From: CAYXSX01 sp964493095
Lineage (GTDB): Bacteria > Pseudomonadota > Alphaproteobacteria > Micavibrionales > Micavibrionaceae
DNA length: 10,782 nucleotides
Direction of reading: 5' to 3'
Assembly: GCA_964493095.1 (NCBI GenBank)
Contig: CAZBNG010000075.1
Coordinates: 1 to 10,782 of the forward strand
Shown here piece by piece: positions 1-8,200 of this stretch (position 1 is its first letter; the number at the start of each line of letters is the position of its first letter). Position numbers and translations under genes: made by a program. Under the pieces are notes generated by a model, which was given only the letters and a program-made list of their open reading frames with translations, did no database searches and was not told the DNA's origin.

Positions 1-460
1 CCGCCTTATATTGAATATCATTAAAAGCATCTCGGTCTGCGTTTGGGCGTGGCAAGTCATCTGGACACGGCTTTAATGTAGGGTCTGCAGAACTAATAAT
101 TTCTTTGATTGCAGACAGCTTTTCTTTATATGATTGTTCGACCTCATATAAAGTATCATCATCTTTGATAAGATCCTCAATAGGCTCACCGCTAACATCC
201 GAACAAATCACATGAGGGGTGTAGCATTCTATGGCTCGCCAACCCGAAAAACCAATCAACCAGAACACTTCCATTGTTTTAATATCAAATGCAATACGGT
301 CTTTATTGGCATTTAGAGTAATGCCAGGCTTATCCTCGACCAAAATCACATCAGGGTTATAATTCTCCCAAAGTAACAAAAAGTCGTGTTTCCGTTCGGG
401 CACACTCTTCATCATGTGTGCTATAACAATATCTTTGGGAGATAGTTTTGGTTGGATCAT
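1..460 (-). CDS. Hypothetical protein, N-terminal 153 residues only (runs off the window)
   Basis: Reading the minus strand from ATG at 460-458 gives an open frame to the window edge: 153 codons plus one base, no stop. It begins MIQPKLSPKDIVIAHMMKSV, continues with ERKHDFLLLWENYNPD (22-37), KDRIAFDIKTMEVFWLIGFS (53-72), GWRAIECYTPHVIC and an acidic helical stretch, and ends PRPNADRDAFNDIQYK. It has no signal peptide or clear catalytic motif in the visible part. It starts four bases after the stop of the Cap4-STAND gene and has a GAAGG site at good spacing, so it belongs to the same transcript. Closing on a DRDAFNDIQ helix just before the edge, it may lead into an HExxH metallopeptidase helix, as in Lit-like (U49) phage-exclusion peptidases. 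That is from memory of similar proteins and is weak, because the deciding segment lies outside the window. That it is a real gene is likely; its function is open. Confidence 0.78.
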   Translation of the reverse strand, partial: MIQPKLSPKDIVIAHMMKSVPERKHDFLLLWENYNPDVILVEDKPGITLNANKDRIAFDIKTMEVFWLIGFSGWRAIECYTPHVICSDVSGEPIEDLIKDDDTLYEVEQSYKEKLSAIKEIISSADPTLKPCPDDLPRPNADRDAFNDIQYKA

Positions 461-464
461 AACT

Positions 465-3400
465 CTATACCTTCATAGTTTTTTTACAGAGGTAGAGACA
501 CTCCGCTTGGAGCAATAGAGCATGAATAGTCGTAAGCTCTGCGGTTTTTTCATTTTCCTGACCAGACATTGCCAAATAAGGCGTCATACACAATCGTTCT
601 GTAATGTTTTTTTGTGCTTTAGTGTCTTCAAGCTCACTGACAACTTGATTCCATGTTTCATCAATATAATCTAGAGCTACTGTAAAAATCTCTATCTCGG
701 TGCCGTCACAAAGTTCAACAAGGCGCCCTTTCTTTTCGTTAAAAGACTCAATAGCTTTTGAAAACACTGCATCCTCTTTTGGATGCAATCTTTCTAGATC
801 GCGGCATGCAATTATAGCTGAGAGGTAGGTGCATGCTGTAATTGTTTCATTAAACAATTCCGCTCTTTCTCCAGACAGGAAAGGAAGATCTATATGTTCG
901 CTCCAGTCCTGTGCAAAATCTTGATCAGGTAGCGGCATCTGTGATGAGGAAATAAGAGCAAACGAACCCAGAACGTGACCATTTATTACCGGGGCAACCC
1001 TAAAACGCCAATCATTTCCAAAGTGCTGTTGTCCAGCTTCCAGACTATCTTCAAGATAGTCACCATCAGTTTCAAAATCTTCTATCTCTGTAAGGATGGT
1101 TACCTCTGCGGCTGGCCAGTATATACTATCCTTCTCGCAAATAGGCCGAGACCAGCATTGTGTGCTCCAGTCTTTTTCCTTTAAAGCATTTTCGACAGCT
1201 CTCATTTTATCTGCAAACCTTTTATCCGCAAGAGAACGGCAATGCCGAGCAGCCGTATTAATTGCTCTATTTAAAGAACCTTTCTTTGCTACCTTTACTA
1301 TTTTTTGGATTGTGTTTGGATCTCCATCAAATGACATTTCGTGTGCAATACACGCCACATCGCCTAGACGTTTCGATAGGCTTGACAGCTCCTCTTTAGG
1401 TGGTGATGAGATTGTTCGCCATATTTCAGATTTCTCATGTTCTAGTGCTTGATCAGCGAGCATACCAGAAAAAGTCGCAACAGCTTTACCTCCCTCTTCA
1501 TGCACCTTTCCTAACCTTCCCGCTAAGTTTCCTAGAACGCCCGTCAATAATGCGCCCAATGAATCATCTTTGCCTGTGTCTTCTGCCGGAGCAGTCATTG
1601 TTGATGCGGGCTTTTCGGGTGTCGCATAAGCTAAGGCATTAACCTCTTCTATGATTTCGTTAATTTCTGCTGCTAATGAATCTGCATTAGAAATACTTTT
1701 TCCTTTAATCCATTTTTCGGTAAAATTACGAAAAACTTTTTCCGTGCGTTTTACAAGGCTTGCCATTTTCCAAGTATAATCGGTCAAGCTATCTGCTGCA
1801 GATCTTGCAAAAAGTATTTGTCGAAAGGCAACATTCCAAGCAATTTTTGTTTTTGCATGGATGTTTTCTCTTGGCATGTTTTTAGACCATGGCGTGTATC
1901 CATTCACAGTGATGGCTTGCCCTAAAGGATTTACCGCGTCAGATGCGGCAGCTTCAGAATTCGGTGATATTGCTATCAATGTCTCGCAAATATTGCAAAT
2001 GGCTTCATGAGGGTCCTGTTGGTATTGTTCTGCTACATAAAACCAATTTGAACGGATTGTACGGCCATGGGCACCATCGGAAACAATTTCCGGCATCTCC
2101 ACCCATGGGGTTTGAGAGTAGAACCAAGTTAAGAGTGTTTCCTCTCCTCCTAAAGCCTCGGTCAATGTTCTAGATATTTCTGGATCAATTAAATAGGCTG
2201 TAGATAGTAGATCTGATACCTGCTTTATATCTTGTTCACCATCGCCCGTGAATTCTGTATTAAGTACTATTTGTACGGGATCTCCTCCACATATTGGTGC
2301 GAGGCAAGAGAGCAATTGATTGGCTTGTTGTAGGTTACTGCAAGGGGGCATTTCTCCCTCTTTCAGGATTAGCTTTAAACAAGCAGTTCGTAAATCATGT
2401 TTTGGCAGAGCACGAAACTCTAGAACTGCATTTTGCAAGCTATCCCACTTCTCAAATTCTTTTAAATCAGGAAGATCTGCATTCGAAACAGCAAACATTG
2501 ACGCAAGCGACCACTGAGCACGCTGCACCCCATGCTTTTCTAAAATTAACGTAAATGATGTAACATGGCGCTCAAGCGTGGCAAGGCCGAGGCCAGTTAA
2601 AATTGATGCCCAAACCTCAATATCATCACACTTGCCAAGTATTTTGGCCAGATGCTCAAGAGCAGTAGATTTAGTTTCTTCAGGTGCATCTGATAAAATT
2701 GACTGAATGACTCTCGGCAAAGTTTCTTTAGTAACCGTAGTAAGACCTTGCCACAGGGTATTAGCAGATAAAAATACAGTTTCATCATGCGAGGCCTTTC
2801 TCAGCGCTTCAGAACGAAGCGCGTGAAGTCCACCGAGTACGCCAGGCTTGCTTTCTCGAACAAGATGTTCATCAACCAACCTCTTTAATGCGACACTAGC
2901 TATTTCTGGACTTATTTCGAGTAATTCAAATAGCTTATTGGCATTAATCTCTCCTCCGTAAGCACAGAGCGATGCAGTACTTCTTATGATAGCCAACTCA
3001 TCACTACGGCATTCTTTTTCTCTTTGTCTAACCTGCTCTTCAATAACCTCACCTAGACGCTTACCTTGCGTCAGAAGGTGAACATATTCGAGCATCAAAC
3101 CTTTTGATTGTTCAAACGGTTCACGCCAATGAGCCCAGTTGGTTAGCTTATCAATTGTTAGCTTTTCCCAAACCGTTTTCGCTAAATCTTCGCTTAACGT
3201 CACTGTGATAAATTCAACATCTGAATGATTAATAATGAGATTGCGGTCTTCTTGACGTACGGAGCCTAGAAAGTAAACAGAGGGTAATCCTCTAAGCTCG
3301 CGGACAAGTACGTCCCATAAATCACTATTTGATGAGCACACTTCGTCAAACGCTAAACCGATTGGGGAGGCGTCATTTGGATGACGGGCTCGTACAAAAC

Positions 3401-4328
3401 GAATGATGGAATCCGCATCTGCTGCTACGGCCTGCCCCGTAATTTGATACCATCTGAATTCTCCCGAGAGCGCATTTGCTGACAACCACATTAACGCAGA
3501 TTTTCCGGCACCTGAAGGTCCGGAAATAAGAACATGCCTTCTCTGTTTAAGCGCATAGGTAATATCTTTTATTTCATCCGGGCGGCTTAGCACGAGCCCA
3601 GAAGCTACGTGGCCTGGCACGACTTTTACGCCTTGATAGAAACTCACTTCATTGACCGGATTAACGAAATCGACAGGTTGTAAAGAACCAGAGGAGAGAG
3701 CATTTTCTATTACAGAGGGGTCTCCGGCTTCAAGCCGCTCAAAGATACGTCTTTCAACCTCCGTTGTAGAAATTCTTCGTCTTTTTTCAAAAGGCAAGGA
3801 CGCATTAGCCTCTGAAGCCTCCGCAACAAGTCTATATAAATCGCTCATAATGCCATCAGCTATCACTTCTGCGATATTTAAATGGGCTGTTAGCAGGCTA
3901 ATAATTTCAACTTCAGGAGCGTTGAATGAAAGTATTTGACTGTTTTGCCTGTCAAAGAGTTGATCGAGGCTATTGTAAGGCTGTCCCGGGCATGGTTGCT
4001 CCAAAGCAAGTGCCGTTCGAATTTCTTTATCAGATTTACTGGTCGCCGCTTTGGAATTTATAGTAGAGATAAATTTCTGAACTTCGGTCTCGTTAAATTT
4101 TCCTTCTTTACGTGATTTTATTTGAATCCAGAGTTCGTAATCCACCAATTCAATAACGCAATCATCCAACCCCTCAGGGACAAGGAACCCTGCGGGAGCT
4201 AAACCACTCCATTGCCGAACAAGTATTAACGTTGAAAAAAGGTGTTGGTAATGAAATCCTCGCCCTGCCCATGCGCCGGATCGACTATTCTGCCAGTTTT
4301 CAATCTGATTTTTATTGTTTGTCGTCAT
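465..4328 (-). CDS. Cap4/DUF4297-like nuclease fused to a STAND-type NTPase (Avs-like defence sensor)
   Basis: 1287 aa, cytosolic. Residues about 17-95 match the Cap4/DUF4297 double-strand DNA endonuclease pattern: GRGFHYQ (22-28), E52 and D55-D56 in PEGLDD, and the PD-(D/E)xK-like core WIQIKSR (Q69, K71). A P-loop module follows: ISGPSGAGKS with G270-S277 (K276), and Walker B IGLAFDEV with D328/E329. Residues about 445-515 look like a winged helix (ANKLFELLEISPEIASVALK, then VDEHLVRES), as after STAND NTPase cores. The remaining 770 residues are mostly helical and would be the sensor arm, with a small Gly-rich helix at 925-940. Avs and related STAND proteins share this layout: N-terminal effector, central NTPase that oligomerises on recognising a phage protein, C-terminal sensor. 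It starts 24 bases after the 292-aa gene and ends four bases before the next. Nuclease call strong, STAND assignment likely; the specific trigger is unknown. Confidence 0.9.
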   Translation of the reverse strand: MTTNNKNQIENWQNSRSGAWAGRGFHYQHLFSTLILVRQWSGLAPAGFLVPEGLDDCVIELVDYELWIQIKSRKEGKFNETEVQKFISTINSKAATSKSDKEIRTALALEQPCPGQPYNSLDQLFDRQNSQILSFNAPEVEIISLLTAHLNIAEVIADGIMSDLYRLVAEASEANASLPFEKRRRISTTEVERRIFERLEAGDPSVIENALSSGSLQPVDFVNPVNEVSFYQGVKVVPGHVASGLVLSRPDEIKDITYALKQRRHVLISGPSGAGKSALMWLSANALSGEFRWYQITGQAVAADADSIIRFVRARHPNDASPIGLAFDEVCSSNSDLWDVLVRELRGLPSVYFLGSVRQEDRNLIINHSDVEFITVTLSEDLAKTVWEKLTIDKLTNWAHWREPFEQSKGLMLEYVHLLTQGKRLGEVIEEQVRQREKECRSDELAIIRSTASLCAYGGEINANKLFELLEISPEIASVALKRLVDEHLVRESKPGVLGGLHALRSEALRKASHDETVFLSANTLWQGLTTVTKETLPRVIQSILSDAPEETKSTALEHLAKILGKCDDIEVWASILTGLGLATLERHVTSFTLILEKHGVQRAQWSLASMFAVSNADLPDLKEFEKWDSLQNAVLEFRALPKHDLRTACLKLILKEGEMPPCSNLQQANQLLSCLAPICGGDPVQIVLNTEFTGDGEQDIKQVSDLLSTAYLIDPEISRTLTEALGGEETLLTWFYSQTPWVEMPEIVSDGAHGRTIRSNWFYVAEQYQQDPHEAICNICETLIAISPNSEAAASDAVNPLGQAITVNGYTPWSKNMPRENIHAKTKIAWNVAFRQILFARSAADSLTDYTWKMASLVKRTEKVFRNFTEKWIKGKSISNADSLAAEINEIIEEVNALAYATPEKPASTMTAPAEDTGKDDSLGALLTGVLGNLAGRLGKVHEEGGKAVATFSGMLADQALEHEKSEIWRTISSPPKEELSSLSKRLGDVACIAHEMSFDGDPNTIQKIVKVAKKGSLNRAINTAARHCRSLADKRFADKMRAVENALKEKDWSTQCWSRPICEKDSIYWPAAEVTILTEIEDFETDGDYLEDSLEAGQQHFGNDWRFRVAPVINGHVLGSFALISSSQMPLPDQDFAQDWSEHIDLPFLSGERAELFNETITACTYLSAIIACRDLERLHPKEDAVFSKAIESFNEKKGRLVELCDGTEIEIFTVALDYIDETWNQVVSELEDTKAQKNITERLCMTPYLAMSGQENEKTAELTTIHALLLQAECLYLCKKTMKV
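470..474 (-). promoter_or_regulatory. Ribosome binding site of the partial left-edge gene
   Basis: GAAGG on the minus strand, within the last codons of the 1287-aa gene, ends 9 bases before the ATG at 460. Good spacing; supports that start and coupling to the upstream gene. Confidence 0.6.
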
Positions 4329-4343
4329 AGCGCTTTAATATTT

Positions 4344-4347
4344 CTCC
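4344..4347 (-). promoter_or_regulatory. Probable ribosome binding site for the 1287-aa gene
   Basis: GGAG on the minus strand lies in the 24-base gap after the 292-aa gene's stop. Spacing to the ATG at 4328 is 15 bases, longer than usual. An in-frame TAA stands three codons upstream of that ATG, so no longer start is possible in this frame. Weak or coupled initiation is likely. Confidence 0.45.
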
Positions 4348-4352
4348 AGTTT

Positions 4353-5231
4353 TTATGTGGAAATAAAAGCAGCTGTTAATGTAAGAATTAGCTTAGCATC
4401 ACCTCGACCATATGATTTTTCACCCCCCTTACTTCTAGAGTGATGTGATTGGTGAGTATAATGTAACAGGGAAGCCCAAATAGCGTTTTCGCGCTCTTCT
4501 TTATTCATATCATTTCTGTTTGGTTCATTATTATCAGAGCGAGGGTGTTGGCCTATAGTTTTTAAGACCGAGGTATGCCAATTACTTCCGCCAAATTTTT
4601 GTTGACCAGCTTCTTCCATCACTTTCCGACATTGCGAAATACAGGCAGAATACTCTCTATTTAAAAAATGTCTTTGCGCTTCTTCGAGATCATGTCGAAT
4701 ATCAATCCATTCTTCAGAGGATTGATTTTTTGGCAATAGGGGCACCTCAAGAATCAAAATATCCATATAGCCAGCTTGTTTAAGTTTTGATATCCATTCT
4801 GAGCGAGGAAGTCTCACCCTCCATTCGTTATGTATTACGTTTATATACTCCTCATCTCCTCCCGTACCCTTAATTACGATTTTAAACTCAAGATCATAAC
4901 CATCTCGTATTTCTTCTAATTTAGAAAGTTGGGTATTGGTTAGGGGAAGATAGAAAGTAATTTGTGCATTTATTGAGTGTTCAGGATTTGTTTTGAGGGC
5001 AACGGGGGTTTCAAGATATGCTAAACCTAAGTCATGCTCAGAGCTTTCTTTGCTTTTTACATACACCCTGGCTGAATTTATATTGGCCCAGCGCATTTTA
5101 TTGTCGCGCTCAGGCGGACCTTGTAAGGTAAAATTGAAGCCTAATTCATAGTTGCTTAAAAGAGGTTTTAAAAAAATTTGCTCTCTATTTGCCTCCGCAA
5201 TATTCATACTATTGACAGTTATACTTCCCAC
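4353..5231 (-). CDS. Hypothetical protein, beta-rich N-terminal half and HEPN/Abi_C-like helical C-terminal half
   Basis: 292 aa, no signal peptide or membrane segment. Start is GTG at 5231-5229, overlapping the helicase stop TAG by one base (TAGTG) with AAGGGA 8 bases upstream. Residues about 20-165 alternate hydrophobic strands (ITFYLPL at 91-97; LEFKIVI at 114-120) and hold a PRSEW motif at 142-146 followed by a GYMDILILEVPL strand. From about 178 the protein is helical: a charged amphipathic segment (DLEEAQRHFLNREYSACISQ, 181-200), then a histidine-rich stretch HYTHQSHH (257-264) and a closing helix DAKLILTLTAAF. The closing pattern, a His-rich loop then D-A-x-L-x-L-x-L-T-A-A, is like that of Abi_C and related HEPN-fold domains. 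No clear catalytic RxxxxH pair was confirmed, so RNase activity is unproven. Position between two nuclease genes suggests an accessory, regulatory or toxin subunit. Gene certain, function not. Confidence 0.88.
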   Translation of the reverse strand: MGSITVNSMNIAEANREQIFLKPLLSNYELGFNFTLQGPPERDNKMRWANINSARVYVKSKESSEHDLGLAYLETPVALKTNPEHSINAQITFYLPLTNTQLSKLEEIRDGYDLEFKIVIKGTGGDEEYINVIHNEWRVRLPRSEWISKLKQAGYMDILILEVPLLPKNQSSEEWIDIRHDLEEAQRHFLNREYSACISQCRKVMEEAGQQKFGGSNWHTSVLKTIGQHPRSDNNEPNRNDMNKEERENAIWASLLHYTHQSHHSRSKGGEKSYGRGDAKLILTLTAAFIST

Positions 5232-8200
5232 TATTTAGATCCCTTCACACTGGCACCTGCATGCATGGATGCTTTACTAACTTCTTTGATAATTAGAGAA
5301 ACTTCCCCTATCGGAAGTACGGCCTCTACTTCTTCACCTTTTTGAGCGCCTAATAGTGCTCTGCCAATTGTAGAATGTTGCGCGATTGTACCGTTGTTAG
5401 GATCTCCGTGACTGGGAACAATTTGAGCAGATCGTTTTTCTTCTTTGCCGTCAGGTTTGATCACGATGTATGTGATATCATCAAATAGCTGTACAACATT
5501 ATTGTACTCAGGCTCCTCTTGATCTAAGGCCTCAAATAAATCATTTGGCTCATCCTCGATATCGGCAGCTGGAATAAAGTCATATTCAATGACAGCATTC
5601 TCTGCATGGGAGTCCTTTACTTTTTCGTTTTTAAGAAGTTCACGAATGTAGTTCTCAAGTTTCTCGAACTCTTGTACAGGGTTGGAGAACCAGTCGGTTG
5701 ACCAGATGCGGTATATGCGCCAGCCCAGTCCTTCAAGCACCTGTTGGCGGATAACATCACGCTCACGCGCGGATTTTGAAGAATGGTAAGTGGCACCGTC
5801 GCACTCAACGCCCATAAGATAGCCGTAAGGGTATTTCGGGTGCTTCACGCCCAGATCGATGCGGTATCCGGCCACGCCAACTTGCGGATGGACTTCACAG
5901 CCGATGCTTTCCAGTTTTTCTTTGACCCAGATCTCAAAATCGCTGTCCGGTATCTCTTCCGGATCGCACTGGCCTTCGTCAATAACGCCTTTGGTGGCAT
6001 AGGCAAGGAAGCCCCTTAATGCGCGTACTCCCTCGGACGATGTATCGCTGATCTTAATATCTTCCGGTTTGAGGGACGTGAATACGACCATATTTTTCTT
6101 TGCGCGTGAAAACAGCACATTTAATCGTCTATAGCCGCCAGCACGGTTTATAGGGCCGAAACGCTGCATAACAGTGCCGTTCTTGTCTGGGCCGTACACG
6201 GTGGAAATAAAGATCGCGTCACGCTCATCCCCTTGGACGCTTTCGAGGTTCTTTACAAAGAAGGATTCCAGCGTGCCTTGCCATTTGGCCTTATAGTTGG
6301 CCGCATGCGGATGCTCAATAAAGGCGCGATCCATCTCAATTTCAATCAGATCCTTCTGCACTTGGTTCATGGTGGCAATCCCAAGGCTTCTATCCGGATG
6401 CTTCCGCATAAAGTCCAGGGCGGCTTTTACAACCGCCTCAACCTCATCCATGTTTGAATTCGCCGCATATGTGCCGCCGACATATTCCAGCCGTACACCC
6501 AGCTCATCGGGGTTTTTGACGGGAGACGGGAATAATACAAGGCTCTGGTCATAGAAATGGTAATTTGAGAACGCAATCAGGCTCTCGTGCTGTGAGCGAT
6601 AGTGGCGGCTCAAAATACGGGATGGCCTGAAGGACGATAAAGCCATATCCATGATGGCCTCGGAAGTAAAATCTTCCTCGACTTCGTCATCATCTTTCCC
6701 TGCAGATTGGAAATATGAGGTCGGTGGGAGTTGTTGGGGATCCCCGACAACGACAATCTGGTCTGCGCGCGCAACACCGCCCAGCGCATCTTCGGGGCGC
6801 ATCTGCGAGGCTTCGTCGATGACTATAAGGTCGAATTTGAATTTACCTGGCTCAAGATATTGCGCCACGGTCAAAGGTGACATGAGGAAGCACGGTTTAA
6901 TCTTTTGGATCGACTGGCCGGCACGCTTCATAAGCGCCCTGATCGGGACGTGACAGCGTTGTTTATTGATCTCGTTGTGCAGCAGCGCACCTTCCGTCCA
7001 AGTGCTTTTTCTGCCGCGTCCATTGCCAGCCATGGGTTTGGCGGCATTGAGCTTATTGCAAAGCTCTTGCTGCTGAAGATCCAGTATTTCCTGATCCAGC
7101 TCTTTAATTCTGGCTCTCGCTTGTTCGAGGCTCATACCACTAGTTTTTGAAATCACCGGATTACGCTGGTAAATCTCACGCGCCACGGCACTATAAACCA
7201 TGTATTCAAAGGCCATGGGCAGCGTATCAAAGTCGAGCTTTTCCTGATCGTAAATTTGAAGCAATGACCCCTTAATCGTATCGGCGGCTTTTGCGTAGTG
7301 TCCATTCAGGCCGACCCATTGATTGAGGGCATCCGGCTTGCTTAAGGCTTGCGATAATTGATTGACGAGATCGCCCAGATCGATATCCAGCCAGTAATTT
7401 TCATCCGAAGGAGAGCCGAAGCGGATATTGGCGTGGCCATCGACTTCTGTCGCAATGCCCGTTGTATCGTTGATCGTATCGGTTACAGCTTCCAGTTGGG
7501 CTTTAAAACTCTTCCATGTTTTTGAAAAGTCCTTGTTTAAGAACAGATCAAAGCCATTCTCCAACTCTGGTATGGCCAGACAATCGCCTATAAAGCGCGC
7601 GGTTGCGTCAATGTCTTCAATATCGGTTTCGGCGCCTTTGTAAGCATTGCCGAAAAACTTTTTAACGACGCTGTCTTGATCGGCGGCATCGCGTGCTTCT
7701 TTGGCGTTGTGCAAGCGCGGCAGATCCTCGGCAATATGGGCAAAGGTAATCGCCTCGCCGGAGGCCATGTTTTGAAGCTGATTTTTGAGCGTATTCAGCT
7801 TCTCGGCTTTCTCCATCAGGCCGTCCAGGTATTTTGTGACGGGAGTGTCGGGCGCGACATCGCCTTTAATGTCCGCTATTTTGCTTTTCAGCGCGACAAA
7901 ACGATCATCGCGTGCCAGATCCCTCACAGAATCCAGCTCCTCCATATCGCCCTTTAAAAGCCACTGGCGGACATTGCGGGAAAACTCATCGCCGGACGCA
8001 TAGCGTTTCCTGACGCTGGAAGCCCATTCATTGATCTTCTGGAGCTTTTTAAAGTCAGTCTGAATGCCGTTAAACGAGGATCCGCAGATCGTCTGGAGCT
8101 GGTTGTCCTGCTCGATCTTTTCCTTTTCTTCCTTATTGTCGGCGATCGCACGCAGTACGTTGGCGGATTTTTCCGGATCAAATTTAGCCTTTTGTTTCGA

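Noticed and set aside
1096..1452. 118-codon plus-strand open frame
   Set aside because: Antisense to the STAND gene, low-complexity Ser/Phe-rich translation, no neighbours on that strand.
4329..4352. Internal promoter or terminator between genes 2 and 3
   Set aside because: Only 24 bases, with no hairpin and no room for -35/-10 boxes apart from sequence inside the coding region.
5207..5231. Internal ATG at 5207 as the start of the 292-aa gene
   Set aside because: The GTG has the better-placed AAGGGA and the typical one-base overlap; the ATG remains possible but less supported.
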